This document shows, in pieces, positions 1 to 8,714 of a stretch of 64,000 nt of DNA. Where the stretch lies: the NCBI RefSeq assembly GCF_001940455.1, contig NZ_MKQR01000026.1:678351-742350 (forward strand), written 5' to 3'. Every line of letters begins with the position of its first letter. Position 1 is the first letter of the stretch. Both the position numbers and the translations under genes were made by a program. The stretch is from Actinokineospora bangkokensis. GTDB taxonomy: Bacteria > Actinomycetota > Actinomycetes > Mycobacteriales > Pseudonocardiaceae. Under the pieces are notes generated by a model. That model had not been told where the DNA came from. It saw only the letters and a list, made by a program, of their open reading frames with translations, and did not search any database.

Positions 1-474
1 GGCGGCGCCGACGCGGTCGGGGACCGCTACGTCCAGCCCACCGTCCTGGTCGAGGTCCCCGAGGACTCCCCCGCCGTCCGCGAGGAGACCTTCGGCCCCA
101 CCCTCACCATCTGCAAGGTCCGCGACATGGACGAGGCCCTGGCCAAGGCCAACGACTCCAAGTACGGCCTCGGCGGCGCCGTCTTCGCCCGCGCCCGCGC
201 CGTCGAACTCGCCCGCAAGCTCCGCTCCGGCATGACCTCCATCAACTCGGTCATCAGCTTCGCGGGCGTCCCCTCCCTGCCCTTCGGCGGCGTCGGCGAC
301 TCCGGCTTCGGCCGCATCCACGGCCCCGAGGGCCTGCGCGAGTTCGGCCGCGCCAAGGCCATCACCCGCCAGCGCTTCAAGGCCCCCCTCACCCTCACCA
401 CCTTCGCCCGCACCGCCAAGGTCGACGCCCAGGTGGCCAAGCTGATCACCCTCCTGCACGGCAAGCGCCGCTAG
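1..474 (+). CDS. Aldehyde dehydrogenase, C-terminal part (5' end outside window)
   Basis: The reading frame is open from base 1 to a TAG at 472-474, giving 157 visible residues, about the last third of an NAD(P)-dependent aldehyde dehydrogenase (usual length 450-500). The family motif EETFGP lies near residue 33, followed by the typical segments KANDSKYGLGG, then PFGGVGDSGFGR about 100 residues in. The catalytic Cys and the cofactor-binding half lie upstream of the window, so substrate cannot be judged. The C-terminal tail after the GR-x-H segment is longer and more basic (ending HGKRR), as in succinate-semialdehyde or broad-range aldehyde dehydrogenases of actinomycetes. Family is certain, substrate unknown. 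Confidence 0.95.
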   Translation, partial: GGADAVGDRYVQPTVLVEVPEDSPAVREETFGPTLTICKVRDMDEALAKANDSKYGLGGAVFARARAVELARKLRSGMTSINSVISFAGVPSLPFGGVGDSGFGRIHGPEGLREFGRAKAITRQRFKAPLTLTTFARTAKVDAQVAKLITLLHGKRR

Positions 475-550
475 CCCCACAGATCCCCCCAGCCGCAACG
501 GGTGGAGCCCGGCCACCAGACCGGGCTCCACCCCGCACGCTCCCACAGGC

Positions 551-606
551 GTCCCCCGGGCAAGGGGACCCCTGTTTTCAACGCTACCGGTGCAGGGCAA
601 CGAAAC
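551..606. repeat. 56-bp direct repeat, copy 1
   Basis: This block recurs 138 bp downstream with 3 differences in 56 positions. It starts with an inverted repeat GTCCCC - 7 nt - GGGGAC followed by CCCTGTTTT, which on the plus strand looks like a terminator stem with a short T tract, and continues into a conserved GCAGGGCAACGAAAC tail. It may terminate the aldehyde dehydrogenase transcript, but its duplication suggests a repeated element rather than a simple terminator. Confidence 0.85.
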
Positions 607-626
607 CCCAGCCCGCGCACAACGCC

Positions 627-791
627 TGTGGACAGCTCAGTCCCCTGTGGACAACCCCGCCCAGCCACAACCCCGCGCGAACGCAAGGGTCCCCCGGGCA
701 AGGGGACCCCTGTTTTCAACGTTACTGGCGCAGGGCAACGAAACTCGACCCGTGCGCAAGTTCTGTGGACAACCCAGCGGGCTGTGGACAA
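627..791. promoter_or_regulatory. Four DnaA-box-like 9-mers in two pairs
   Basis: TGTGGACAA (reverse complement TTGTCCACA, the high-GC actinobacterial DnaA box) occurs at 646-654, 764-772 and 783-791; a one-mismatch copy TGTGGACAG is at 627-635. The boxes form two pairs, each with 19-bp spacing, and each pair follows one copy of the 56-bp repeat, so the whole unit of about 138 bp looks tandemly duplicated. No dnaA or dnaN gene is near, so this is not evidently oriC. It could titrate DnaA or regulate replication; binding is inferred from sequence only. Confidence 0.5.
689..744. repeat. 56-bp direct repeat, copy 2
   Basis: Second copy of the block at 551-606. Here the stem is longer: GGGTCCCC (687-694) pairs perfectly with GGGGACCC, an 8-bp stem with a 7-nt loop, again followed by CTGTTTT. 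The three differences from copy 1 are all transitions within the ACG[C/T]TA[C]... part, consistent with an old local duplication. Confidence 0.85.
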
Positions 792-911
792 CCCCGGAAC
801 CCAAGCCCAACCGCGCTTTCGCTTTGCCCACAACGCAACCACGCACGCCGCAGGGGCCCCGGCCAAACAGGACCACCGCATCGAGCCAGCCCACAAACGA
901 CCGGAGATTCT

Positions 912-945
912 CAGGGCCTTCCGGGCGACAGCACGGAAGGCCCTG
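912..945 (-). terminator. Probable terminator of the purSQL operon
   Basis: CAGGGCCTTCCG (912-923) and CGGAAGGCCCTG (934-945) form a perfect 12-bp stem with a 10-nt loop, starting 10 bp past the purL stop. There is no T tract, which is common for actinomycete terminators. Confidence 0.7.
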
Positions 946-954
946 CCGAACGCC

Positions 955-3228
955 TCAGCCGAACAGCGCGGGCAGGGTGCCCTCCCACGCCGCGCTCAGC
1001 TCGTCGAGCGGGATCTCACCGACGTCCTGGATCTCCAGCGCGCCCGATTCCGGGTCCACCACACCCGTGCGCCGGACCGGCAGCCCGCGCGTCTTGCACA
1101 TCTCGGTGAACCGCAGCTCCTCCGACCGCGGCACGGCCACCAGCACGCGGCCCGCCGACTCGCTGAACAGCTGGACGAACGGGTCCTGGTCCGGGTCGAG
1201 GAAGACGCGGGCGCCGGTCTGGCCGATGAGGCAGGTCTCCACGAGGGTCTGGGCGAGACCGCCGTCGGACAGGTCGTGGGCGGCGCTGACCATGCCGTCG
1301 CGGCTGCCCGCGAGCAGGATCTCGGCCAGCAGCTTCTCCCGGGCCAGGTCGACCCGCGGCGGGGTGCCGCCGAGGTGGCCGTGGACCTCGTGGGCCCACT
1401 CGGAGCCGCCGAACTCGTCGCGGGTGTCGCCGAGCAGGAGCAGGGTCTCGCCCGCCTCGGCGCCGATGCCGGTGGGGATGCGCCTGCGCACGTCGTCGAT
1501 GACGCCGAGGACGCCGACGACGGGGGTGGGGTGGATGGCGGTGCTGCCGGTCTGGTTGTAGAAGCTGACGTTGCCGCCGGTGACCGGGATGCCCAGCTCC
1601 TTGCAGCCCTCGGCGAGGCCGCGCACGGCCTGCTCGAACTGCCACATCACGCCCGGGTCCTCCGGCGAGCCGAAGTTGAGGCAGTTGGTGACCGCCAGCG
1701 GGGTGGCGCCGGAGACGGCGACGTTGCGGTAGGCCTCGGCCAGGGCGAGCTGGGTGCCGGTGTAGGGGTCCAGCTTGACGAAGCGGGCGTTGCAGTCGGT
1801 GGCCAGGGCCACGCCGCGGCCGGTGCGCTCGTCGACGCGGATCATGCCGGAGTCCGACGGCTGGGCCAGGACGGTGCCGCCGCGCACGTACCGGTCGTAC
1901 TGCTCGGTGACCCAGCGCCGGGACGCCAGGTTCGGCGAGGCCGCCATGCGCAGCACCAGCGCGCGCAGCTCGTCCGGCGCGGACGGGCGGGCGAGCGTGT
2001 CCGGGGTGTCCGCGACCAGGGCGTCCTGGTGCTGCGGGCGGGCGATGGGGCGCTCGTACATCGGGCCCTCGTGCGCCACCGTGCGCGGCGGGACGTCCAC
2101 GACGGTCTCACCGTGCCAGGTGATGACCAGGCGGTCGCCGTCGGTGACCTCCCCGATCTCGGTGGCGATCACGTCCCACTTCGCGCACACCCGCATGAAG
2201 GCGTCCACGTCGGCGGGCTCCACCACCGCGCACATGCGCTCCTGCGACTCGCTGGAGAGCACCTCGGCGGGGGTCATGCCGGTCGCGCGCAGCGGCACCC
2301 GGTCCAGCTCCACGCGCATGCCGCCGTCACCGGCGCTGGCCAGCTCGGAGGTCGCGCAGGACAGGCCCGCGCCGCCGAGGTCCTGGATGCCGACCACGAT
2401 GCCCTCGCGGAACAGCTCCAGGCAGCACTCGATGAGCACCTTCTCGGTGAACGGGTCGCCCACCTGCACCGCGGGCAGCTTCTTGCGCCCGGTGCCGCCC
2501 TCGTCGCCGGAGAAGGTCTCGCTGGCCAGCACGGACACCCCGCCGATGCCGTCGAGGCCGGTGCGGGCGCCGAACAGGATCACCTTGTTGCCGGTGCCGC
2601 TGGCGTGCGCCAGGTGCAGGTCCTCGGTGCGCATCGCGCCGACGCACAGCGCGTTCACCAGCGGGTTGCCCTGGTAGGACGGGTCGAACACGACCTCGCC
2701 GCCGATGTTGGGCAGGCCGAGGCAGTTGCCGTAGCCGCCGACGCCCGCGACGATCCCGGGCAGCACGCGCCGGGTGTCGGGGTGGTCGGGGGCGCCGAAG
2801 CGCAGCGGGTCCATCACCGCCAGCGGGCGCGCGCCCATGGCCATGATGTCGCGCACGATGCCGCCGACGCCGGTCGCCGCGCCCTGGTAGGGCTCGACGT
2901 AGGACGGGTGGTTGTGCGACTCCAGCTTGAACGTGACCGCCCAGCCGTCACCGATGTCGACCACGCCCGCGTTCTCGCCGATGCCCGCGAGCATCTTGGC
3001 CTTCATCTCCGGCGTGGTGTTGGCCGACCAGTGCTTCCAGTGCACCTTGGACGACTTGTAGGAGCAGTGCTCGCTCCACATCACCGAGTACATCGCCAGT
3101 TCGGCGTCGGTGGGGCGGCGGCCGAGGATCTCCCGGATGCGGGCGTACTCGTCGTCCTTGAGGCCCAGCTCGCGGTAGGGCTGCTCGTGGTCGGGGGTGG
3201 CCTTGGCGTTGTCGACCGTGTCCGTCAT
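955..3228 (-). CDS. purL: Phosphoribosylformylglycinamidine synthase subunit PurL
   Basis: 757 residues, the normal length of the small (non-fused) PurL. It catalyses the ATP-dependent amidation of FGAR to FGAM in de novo purine synthesis, acting with the glutaminase PurQ and the linker PurS. The N-terminal region carries [16 protein letters not shown], and the ATP/substrate region SHNHPS...[15 protein letters not shown] follows at about residues 95-120. The second half repeats the PurM-like fold ([16 protein letters not shown]). The ATG at 3228 overlaps the purQ stop as ATGA, implying translational coupling in purS-purQ-purL; the much longer upstream reading of this frame is shadow of purQ. 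Cytoplasmic; assignment is firm. Confidence 0.98.
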   Translation of the reverse strand: MTDTVDNAKATPDHEQPYRELGLKDDEYARIREILGRRPTDAELAMYSVMWSEHCSYKSSKVHWKHWSANTTPEMKAKMLAGIGENAGVVDIGDGWAVTFKLESHNHPSYVEPYQGAATGVGGIVRDIMAMGARPLAVMDPLRFGAPDHPDTRRVLPGIVAGVGGYGNCLGLPNIGGEVVFDPSYQGNPLVNALCVGAMRTEDLHLAHASGTGNKVILFGARTGLDGIGGVSVLASETFSGDEGGTGRKKLPAVQVGDPFTEKVLIECCLELFREGIVVGIQDLGGAGLSCATSELASAGDGGMRVELDRVPLRATGMTPAEVLSSESQERMCAVVEPADVDAFMRVCAKWDVIATEIGEVTDGDRLVITWHGETVVDVPPRTVAHEGPMYERPIARPQHQDALVADTPDTLARPSAPDELRALVLRMAASPNLASRRWVTEQYDRYVRGGTVLAQPSDSGMIRVDERTGRGVALATDCNARFVKLDPYTGTQLALAEAYRNVAVSGATPLAVTNCLNFGSPEDPGVMWQFEQAVRGLAEGCKELGIPVTGGNVSFYNQTGSTAIHPTPVVGVLGVIDDVRRRIPTGIGAEAGETLLLLGDTRDEFGGSEWAHEVHGHLGGTPPRVDLAREKLLAEILLAGSRDGMVSAAHDLSDGGLAQTLVETCLIGQTGARVFLDPDQDPFVQLFSESAGRVLVAVPRSEELRFTEMCKTRGLPVRRTGVVDPESGALEIQDVGEIPLDELSAAWEGTLPALFG

Positions 3229-3896
3229 GCCCGCACCGCCGCGTCGAGGATGGACAGGAACAGGCCCAGGCCGTCGTCGGAGGGGCCGGTGAGCGCGTCG
3301 ATGGCGTGCTCGGGGTGCGGCATCAGGCCGACCACGCGGCCGGTGGCGTCGGTGATGCCCGCGATGTCGTTGACCGAGCCGTTGGGGTTGGCGCCCGCGT
3401 AGCGGAACACCACGCGCCCCTCGCCCTCCAGCTCGTCGATGGTGGCGGGCAGCGCGGTGTAGCGGCCGTCCATGTTCTTGACCGGGATGATGACCTCGGC
3501 GCCCGCGTCGAACCGGGTGGTCCAGGCGGTGGCGTTGTTCTCCACCTTGAGCCACTGGTCCTTGCACACGAAGTGCAGGCCCGCGTTGCGCAGCAGCGCG
3601 CCGGGCAGCAGCCCGGCCTCGCACAGCACCTGGAAGCCGTTGCAGATCCCCAGGACCGGCATCCCGCCCTTGGCCGCGGCGATGACCTCGTCCATCACCG
3701 GGGCGAACCGGGCGATGGCCCCGGCGCGCAGGTAGTCGCCGTAGGAGAACCCGCCGGGCAGCACCACCGCGTCCACGCCGCGCAGGTCGGCGTCGCCGTG
3801 CCACAGCGGCACGGCCTCGGCGCCCGCGGCGGTGATGGCGCGCAGCGTGTCGGAGTCGTCGAGCGTCCCGGGGAAGGTGACCGCGCCGATCCTCAC
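3225..3896 (-). CDS. purQ: Phosphoribosylformylglycinamidine synthase glutaminase subunit PurQ
   Basis: 223 residues of a class I glutamine amidotransferase supplying ammonia to PurL. The nucleophile is Cys85 in [10 protein letters not shown], and the His-x-Glu of the triad is in GLMPHPEHA near the C-terminus. [14 protein letters not shown] and [15 protein letters not shown] are typical of PurQ. The start is a GTG at 3896, overlapping the purS TGA as GTGA; the stop overlaps the purL ATG. The tight overlaps fix the start and show one operon with equal expression of all three subunits. Confidence 0.98.
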   Translation of the reverse strand: MRIGAVTFPGTLDDSDTLRAITAAGAEAVPLWHGDADLRGVDAVVLPGGFSYGDYLRAGAIARFAPVMDEVIAAAKGGMPVLGICNGFQVLCEAGLLPGALLRNAGLHFVCKDQWLKVENNATAWTTRFDAGAEVIIPVKNMDGRYTALPATIDELEGEGRVVFRYAGANPNGSVNDIAGITDATGRVVGLMPHPEHAIDALTGPSDDGLGLFLSILDAAVRA

Positions 3897-4132
3897 GACC
3901 CCACCCGCCGCACCACGAAGTCCTCCACCACCGGGTTGGACAGGAACCCCTCGGCGATCCGCGCCAGCGTGGCGTCGTCGACCGAGTCGTCCACCTCCAG
4001 CTCGAAGTGCTTCCCCTGGCGGACGTCGGACACCCCGGCGAACCCCAGCCGCGGCAGCGCGCGCGCCACCGCCTGTCCCTGGGGGTCGAGGATCTCCGGC
4101 TTGGGCATGACGTCGACGACGACTCGGGCCAC
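3893..4132 (-). CDS. purS: Phosphoribosylformylglycinamidine synthase subunit PurS
   Basis: 79 residues, the normal size of PurS, the small dimeric protein that joins PurQ to PurL and helps pass ammonia between them. It begins [20 protein letters not shown], the conserved PurS opening, and contains the ARALPRLGF and [11 protein letters not shown] segments. It is the first gene of purS-purQ-purL; promoter signals must lie in the 249 bp upstream, where I could not pick a clear -10/-35 pair on this strand. Confidence 0.96.
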   Translation of the reverse strand: MARVVVDVMPKPEILDPQGQAVARALPRLGFAGVSDVRQGKHFELEVDDSVDDATLARIAEGFLSNPVVEDFVVRRVGS

Positions 4133-4276
4133 GGCAGGCTGCTCCTGATTTCGAGAAGGCCGGTACCGATGAAGAGTACCTGACCTGGGGGTTCACCCCG
4201 CCGCCCCGCACCACCAGCGGTGACGCGCACCACCCCACGACCGGGTGATCCCGGTGGACCACCCGCCCGCCGGGGG

Positions 4277-4360
4277 ATAGAGTATTGCTCGTGCCCCAGC
4301 CGCTCCGGTTGGGGAAGTGAGCCCGGTTCCCCGTCCGGACGGTCGGCGGCCGGGCTTCGC
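4277..4360 (+). other. Possible small transcript: leaderless 9-codon ORF and two hairpins
   Basis: On the plus strand a -10-like TAGAGT (4278-4283) is followed 7 nt later by GTG (4291) opening a 9-codon frame (M-PQPLRLGK) that stops at 4318-4320. The frame itself folds: CCCCAGCCG (4294-4302) pairs with CGGTTGGGG (4306-4314) with one G-U. A second stem GCCCGG (4321-4326) / CCGGGC (4350-4355) follows, then TTCGCGCTTT. No plus-strand gene starts until 5028. It could be a small RNA or a leader with terminator, or merely the 3' hairpins of the minus-strand gene at 4382. Low confidence. Confidence 0.25.
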
Positions 4361-4381
4361 GCTTTCCAGGGGCAGGCCGGT

Positions 4382-4921
4382 CTACACCCCGGTGAGGTCG
4401 ACCTCCTCGACCACCACCGGCGCGATCCGGCGTCGCCAGTCCCCACCCGCCCCGTAGCACCACGCCACCGCGTCGGCGATCCACAGCAGTTCGTCCCAGC
4501 AGCTGTCCAAGTGCTCGAAGACGAACCCCTGATCGGGCGGGTAGCACGCGAGGACGCGGTGCAGGGTGGCCCGGTCGGCCTCGTCGCGGGTCTCCCGGCT
4601 GTCCAGCACGAGCCTGCCCGCACCGAGCTTCACCAGGTCGTGCCCCAACTGCTGCACGCACCGGCGGCGGGCACGCTCCTCCCCGCCCGAGCAGTGCGCC
4701 GTGTACACGCGGGCTTCGACGTCCGCCGCGCAGAGCGCGGCGATGACACCGCGCCTGCGCGAGGGCATCTCCTTCTTGAAGTGGACCTCGCGCTGGCCGG
4801 GGAGCAGCATGCCCCGCATGAGCTTGCGGGATTGCCGGAGCTTGCGGGCGTCGACGACGGCGACCGCGACGAGGTAGAGCTGGTTGCGCCGGGATTCGTC
4901 GGCGAAGGCGTGCACTGTCAC
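4382..4921 (-). CDS. Hypothetical protein, DUF3800-like
   Basis: 179 residues, no signal peptide or membrane segment. The opening [20 protein letters not shown] and the later [10 protein letters not shown] resemble the DES(G) and H-F-K-E elements of DUF3800 proteins, which are predicted to have an RNase H-like fold, often found with mobile or defence genes. The C-terminal half carries LDSRET, and [16 protein letters not shown] resembles the helix that closes this fold. Catalytic function is not established for the family. It stands alone between purS and a divergent reductase gene. The family link is from memory of motifs and is moderate; no specific role can be given. Confidence 0.6.
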   Translation of the reverse strand: MTVHAFADESRRNQLYLVAVAVVDARKLRQSRKLMRGMLLPGQREVHFKKEMPSRRRGVIAALCAADVEARVYTAHCSGGEERARRRCVQQLGHDLVKLGAGRLVLDSRETRDEADRATLHRVLACYPPDQGFVFEHLDSCWDELLWIADAVAWCYGAGGDWRRRIAPVVVEEVDLTGV

Positions 4922-5027
4922 GCGGGGGGCATCGGGTGTTTCAGGGGTTGATCTTGAGCCTTGGGGCGGGTGTTCGCCGGTGGCGAGAGCGGTGGCGGGT
5001 GGGGGTGCGGGTTGTCAGGGTTGGGGC

Positions 5028-6026
5028 ATGCGACTTCTGGTGCTGGGTGGGACGCGGTTCCTGGGGTGGGCCGCGGCGGCGGAGGCGGTGCGGCGGGGGC
5101 ACGAGGTGGTGTGCGCCGCGCGGGGGGTGGCGGGGGCGGTGCCGGAGGGGGCGCGGCTCGTGGTGGTGGACCGGGACCGGGAGGACGGGCTGGCGCCGCT
5201 GGTCGGGGAGCGGTTCGACGCCGTGGTGGACGTGGCGACGATCTCCCACCCCTGGGTGCGGCGGGCGCTCGACGCGCTGGGGGAGGGGGCGGGGCACTGG
5301 ACGTTCATCTCCTCCATCTCCGCCTACGCCGACTTCTCCACCCCGCCGACCGGCACCGGCGACCGGGTGCTGGCGCCGCGGGCCGAGCACGGGGATCGGC
5401 CGCTGACCGACCCCGGGCTCTACGGCGCGGTGAAGGTGGCCAGCGAGGAGGCCGTGCGGGCGGCGGTCGGGGACCGGGCGTTCGTGGTGCGGGCCGGGTT
5501 GATCAGCGGGCCGGGGGACGAGCACGACCGGTTCGGGTACTGGGTGAACCGGTTCTCCCGGGGCGGGCGGGCCGTGGTGCCCGACGCCGACCACCTCATC
5601 CAGCACGTCGACGTCCGGGACCTGGCGGCGTGGGTGGTGACCGCCGCGGAGCAGGGCACCACGGGCACCTTCGACGGCGTCGGGCCCGCCGTGCCGCTGC
5701 TCGACCTGCTCGACGGCGTGCGGGAGGTCGCGGGCGGGGGCGCCGAGCCGGTGCTGGTGCCCGAGCAGGCGCTGGTCGACCTGGGGGTGCGGCCGTGGGC
5801 GGGGCCGCAGTCGCTGCCGTTGTGGCTGACCCCGCCGCACCGGTACATGGGCGCGCGCGACGCCGGGCCCGCGCTGGCCGCGGGGCTGGAGCCGCGGCCG
5901 CTGGCCGACACCGTGGCCGGGGCGATGGAGCGGGAGGTCGAGCTGGGGCTGGACCGGCAGCCGCGCGGCGCGGGGCTGACCCCCGACGAGGAGCGGGCGG
6001 TGCTCGCGGCGGTGGACGCCACCTGA
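5028..6026 (+). CDS. NAD-dependent epimerase/reductase-type protein
   Basis: 332 residues with an N-terminal Rossmann motif LVLGGTRFLGWAAAAEA (G-G-T-R-F-L-G), typical of extended short-chain dehydrogenases acting on nucleotide sugars or isoflavone-like substrates. TFISSISAYADFS and the later LYGAVKVASEEAV supply the Ser and Tyr-x-x-x-Lys-like active site (Y-G-A-V-K). The start ATG at 5028 gives the proper Rossmann beginning MRLLVLGG; a longer frame upstream would add a non-homologous extension. The gene is single, divergent from the DUF3800-like gene. Substrate cannot be told. Confidence 0.85.
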   Translation: MRLLVLGGTRFLGWAAAAEAVRRGHEVVCAARGVAGAVPEGARLVVVDRDREDGLAPLVGERFDAVVDVATISHPWVRRALDALGEGAGHWTFISSISAYADFSTPPTGTGDRVLAPRAEHGDRPLTDPGLYGAVKVASEEAVRAAVGDRAFVVRAGLISGPGDEHDRFGYWVNRFSRGGRAVVPDADHLIQHVDVRDLAAWVVTAAEQGTTGTFDGVGPAVPLLDLLDGVREVAGGGAEPVLVPEQALVDLGVRPWAGPQSLPLWLTPPHRYMGARDAGPALAAGLEPRPLADTVAGAMEREVELGLDRQPRGAGLTPDEERAVLAAVDAT

Positions 6027-6191
6027 CCCACCGGCCCGCCCACTCCGGGTGGCGCGGGCTCGTTCGCCGCCGCGCCGGGTTCGCCGTGCGCGTGGAGGGC
6101 GGTCCCGGGCGGGGGCGAAGGGGCGCGACTCGGCCTGGCCCGGCGGCGCCGCAGGGGGCAGGATCGGGCTCACCGGAGCGAGGAGGCCGCG

Positions 6192-7775
6192 GTGGCGCAA
6201 GCGGAGTCGTTCGACTACGTCGTGGTGGGGGCGGGCAGCGCGGGGTGCGTGCTGGCCGCCCGGCTCAGCGAGGACCCGCAGCGCACCGTGCTGCTGCTGG
6301 AGGCGGGTGAGCCCGACGACGCCGACGCGGTGCACATCCCGGCCGCGTTCTCCTCGCTGTTCAAGACCCGGTGGGACTGGAACTACGAGACCGTCGAGCA
6401 GAAGCACATGGGCGGCCGGTCGGCGTACTGGCCGCGCGGCAAGGCGCTCGGCGGGTGCTCGTCGATGAACGCCATGATCTACATCCGGGGCAACCGCGCC
6501 GACTACGACACCTGGCGCGACGCGCACGGTGCGACCGGCTGGGGCTACGACGACGTGCTGCCCTACTTCGTCAAGGCCGAGGGCAACACCCGGTTGGCGG
6601 GCCCGCTGCACGGCACCGGCGGCCCGCTGCACGTGGAGGACCGGCGGTTCACCCACGAGCTGACGACCGCCTGGGTCGAGGCCGCCGTGGCCGCCGGGCA
6701 CAAGCGCACCGACGACTTCAACGGCGCCACCCAGGAGGGCGTGGGCCTCTACCAGGTCACCTGCCGCAAGGGCCGCCGCTGGTCGACCGCCGACGCCTAC
6801 CTGCGCCCGGCGGAGGGGCGCGCGAACCTCACGGTGCGCACGGGCGCGCTGAGCACCCGCGTCGTGCTCGACGGCACCCGCGCGGTCGGCGTCGAGTACC
6901 TGCGCGACGGGCAGACCCACGTCGTGCACGCCGACGGCGAGGTGCTGCTGGCCGGTGGCGCGATCAACTCCCCGCAGCTGCTCATGCTCTCCGGCATCGG
7001 CCCCGCCGAGCACCTGCGCGAAGTCGGCGTGGACGTGCGGGTGGGGCTGGCGGGCGTCGGGGACAACCTGCACGACCACCCCGCCGCGCCGGTGATCTGG
7101 ACGACCAAGGGCACCACCGACCTGCAGGACGCGCTCACCCCGGCCCGGCTGCTCCAGTGGCAGGCGCTGGGGCGCGGGCCGCTGTCGTCCAACGTCGGCG
7201 AGGGCGGCGGGTTCCTGCGCACCCGCGACGGCCTCGACGCGCCGGACATGCAGTTCCACGTGGCGCCGACGATGTTCTTCGACAACGGGCTGCGCGAGTC
7301 GCCCGCGGCGGGCTTCACCTCCGCCACCACCCTGGTCGCCCCGCGCAGCCGCGGCACGCTGCGGCTGCGCTCGGCCGACCCGCGCTGGCGGCCGCTGATC
7401 GACCCCGCCTACTACGCCGACCCGGTCGACATGGAGGCCACCGTGGCGGGCATCCGGGTGCTGGAGGAGATCGGCAGGCAGGCCGCGCTCAGCCGGTTCC
7501 TGGCCGACCCGTACCTGCCCGACCGCAGGGGGCTGTCCGACGAGGAGCTGGCCGAGCACGTCCGCACCTGGACCCAGACCCTCTACCACCCGGTCGGCAC
7601 CTGCGCGATGGGCTCGGGGGAGACCGCCGTGGTGGACCCGGCGCTGCGGGTGCGCGGGGTCGACGGGCTGCGCGTGGTGGACGCGTCGGTGTTCCCGGTG
7701 ATCCCGCGCGGCAACACCAACGCGCCGACCATCATGCTCGCGGAGAAGGCCGCCGACCTCATCAAGCAGGGCTGA
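6192..7775 (+). CDS. GMC family FAD-dependent oxidoreductase (choline dehydrogenase-like)
   Basis: 527 residues. The FAD-binding motif VVVGAGSAGCVLAARL lies at the N-terminus, with the second GMC signature LLAGGAINSPQLLMLSGIG near residue 260 and the C-terminal YHPVGTCAMG with its active-site His, followed by GNTNAPTIM. This is the choline dehydrogenase/alcohol oxidase branch that oxidises primary alcohols to aldehydes. The GTG start at 6192 sits 6 nt after a strong AGGAGG. No betaine aldehyde dehydrogenase or transporter is adjacent, so choline as substrate is not supported. Its stop lies in the first unit of a 20-bp tandem repeat shared with the convergent MOSC gene. Confidence 0.9.
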   Translation: MAQAESFDYVVVGAGSAGCVLAARLSEDPQRTVLLLEAGEPDDADAVHIPAAFSSLFKTRWDWNYETVEQKHMGGRSAYWPRGKALGGCSSMNAMIYIRGNRADYDTWRDAHGATGWGYDDVLPYFVKAEGNTRLAGPLHGTGGPLHVEDRRFTHELTTAWVEAAVAAGHKRTDDFNGATQEGVGLYQVTCRKGRRWSTADAYLRPAEGRANLTVRTGALSTRVVLDGTRAVGVEYLRDGQTHVVHADGEVLLAGGAINSPQLLMLSGIGPAEHLREVGVDVRVGLAGVGDNLHDHPAAPVIWTTKGTTDLQDALTPARLLQWQALGRGPLSSNVGEGGGFLRTRDGLDAPDMQFHVAPTMFFDNGLRESPAAGFTSATTLVAPRSRGTLRLRSADPRWRPLIDPAYYADPVDMEATVAGIRVLEEIGRQAALSRFLADPYLPDRRGLSDEELAEHVRTWTQTLYHPVGTCAMGSGETAVVDPALRVRGVDGLRVVDASVFPVIPRGNTNAPTIMLAEKAADLIKQG

Positions 7776-7840
7776 CCGGGATCGAGCAGGGGTGACCGGG
7801 ATCAAGCACGGGTGACCGGGATCAAGCAGGGCTGACCGGG
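7761..7840. repeat. Four 20-bp tandem repeats across two convergent gene ends
   Basis: Four abutting 20-bp units (7761, 7781, 7801, 7821) of consensus ATCAAGCAGGGSTGACCGGG. Units 1 and 4 are identical; units 2 and 3 differ by two bases each. Unit 1 encodes the last residues and TGA stop of the GMC oxidoreductase, and unit 4 contains the TGA (as TCA) of the minus-strand MOSC gene. Each unit carries a TGA on the plus and on the minus strand, so expansion adds stops in both directions. Replication slippage is the likely origin. Confidence 0.95.
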
Positions 7841-8655
7841 GCCCACTCCCGCACCAGCACCGGCTCGCCCACCGCCAGCACCCCCGGCCGCAGCACCGCC
7901 AGCTTCGCGCCGAAGCTGACGCGGTTGTCGTGGTCGGGTTCGCGGCGGTAGGACGCCAGTGCCCGGATGGGCTCGGGCCCGCGGCGGGTGCCGGTCGCCT
8001 GGTCGACCATCGGCACCGCGCACCGCACGCAGCGCACCGCGAAGCCGAACCGCGCCGACCCGATGTCCAGCACGCGCACGTCGTCCTCGGTGTGCGGGTC
8101 CGGCCAGCCGGTGACCACGACGTTGGGCCGGAACCGGTCCATCGGCACCGGCTCGGCCCCCGCGCCCGCGATCCGGTCGTTGAGGTGGTCGAGGGAGGCG
8201 GTGGAGGTCAGGAGCACGGCGTGCGCGTCGGCGAAGCCCACCTTGCCGGGGTGCACGCCGAACCCGTCGCGGTCGTGGTCCGGGGGCACCCGCACCAGCC
8301 GCACGTCGGCGCCGAGCACCCCCGAGCACCAGGCCGCCACCTCGTCGCCCTGGTCGACCCCGGTGCCGAACCAGCGCCCGAACAGGCTCACCGGCCTGCG
8401 CGGGCCGTCCACGCGCACGACCAGCTCGTGCTCGTCGCCCCCGGCCCGCAGGCGCAGGCCACCGGGCACGGGCTCGGGCCGGACGGCGGCCATGGCGGGC
8501 AGGGTGCGCTGGCTGTGGAAGGACCCGTCCTCGGCGGAGACGACCATGAGCAGCCGGTCGCCCGGCAACCCGGTGCCACCGACCTCGGCGCGGTCGAGCG
8601 GCACCCCGGCGAAGCCCTTCACCGGGTACGTGATCAGCGCGGAAACCGTTGGCAC
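7822..8655 (-). CDS. MOSC domain-containing protein
   Basis: 277 residues. An N-terminal MOSC_N beta-barrel (TVSALITYPVKGFAG...) precedes the MOSC domain, whose FAVRCVRCAVPMVDQATG segment near residue 220 carries the conserved Cys that binds the molybdenum cofactor in this family (mARC/YcbX type). Such proteins are molybdoenzymes reducing N-hydroxylated compounds or carriers of sulfurated cofactor. I chose the GTG at 8655 (VPTVSALITYPVKG) because the family begins there; a longer frame would overlap the divergent lipoprotein's promoter region. No ferredoxin domain is fused. Confidence 0.88.
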   Translation of the reverse strand: MPTVSALITYPVKGFAGVPLDRAEVGGTGLPGDRLLMVVSAEDGSFHSQRTLPAMAAVRPEPVPGGLRLRAGGDEHELVVRVDGPRRPVSLFGRWFGTGVDQGDEVAAWCSGVLGADVRLVRVPPDHDRDGFGVHPGKVGFADAHAVLLTSTASLDHLNDRIAGAGAEPVPMDRFRPNVVVTGWPDPHTEDDVRVLDIGSARFGFAVRCVRCAVPMVDQATGTRRGPEPIRALASYRREPDHDNRVSFGAKLAVLRPGVLAVGEPVLVREWAPVSPA

Positions 8656-8714
8656 CCCGCCACGGTAACGCTGCGTGCGACAATGGTGACCGGGGAACGC
8701 GGAGGGAGGCACCT

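Larger units (their letters stand above)
475..954. other. 480-bp gene-free stretch with duplicated hairpin/DnaA-box module
   Basis: I see no convincing gene between the dehydrogenase stop and the end of purL. The stretch holds two near-identical 56-bp blocks (551-606 and 689-744), each followed by a pair of DnaA-box-like 9-mers, and then a 12-bp inverted repeat at 912-945 just past the purL stop. It is visibly poorer in GC than the genes around it. Any open frame here lacks the strong G/C bias at third positions seen in neighbouring genes. Confidence 0.8.

Noticed and set aside
551-744. Repeats at 551 and 689 as a CRISPR array
   Set aside because: Only two copies, 56 bp long, with 82 bp between them that is itself partly duplicated, and no cas genes.
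551-791. DnaA-box modules as the chromosome origin
   Set aside because: No dnaA, dnaN, recF or gyrB genes nearby, and only a few boxes.
502-3402. A 966-codon open frame on the plus strand antisense to purL and purQ
   Set aside because: It is the shadow of real minus-strand purine genes; composition (long Arg/Gly/Ala/His runs) and missing homologues argue against coding.
6027-6191. Short open frames between the reductase and the GMC oxidoreductase
   Set aside because: 165 bp of GC-rich DNA without ribosome site or motif; only the RBS of the next gene stands out.
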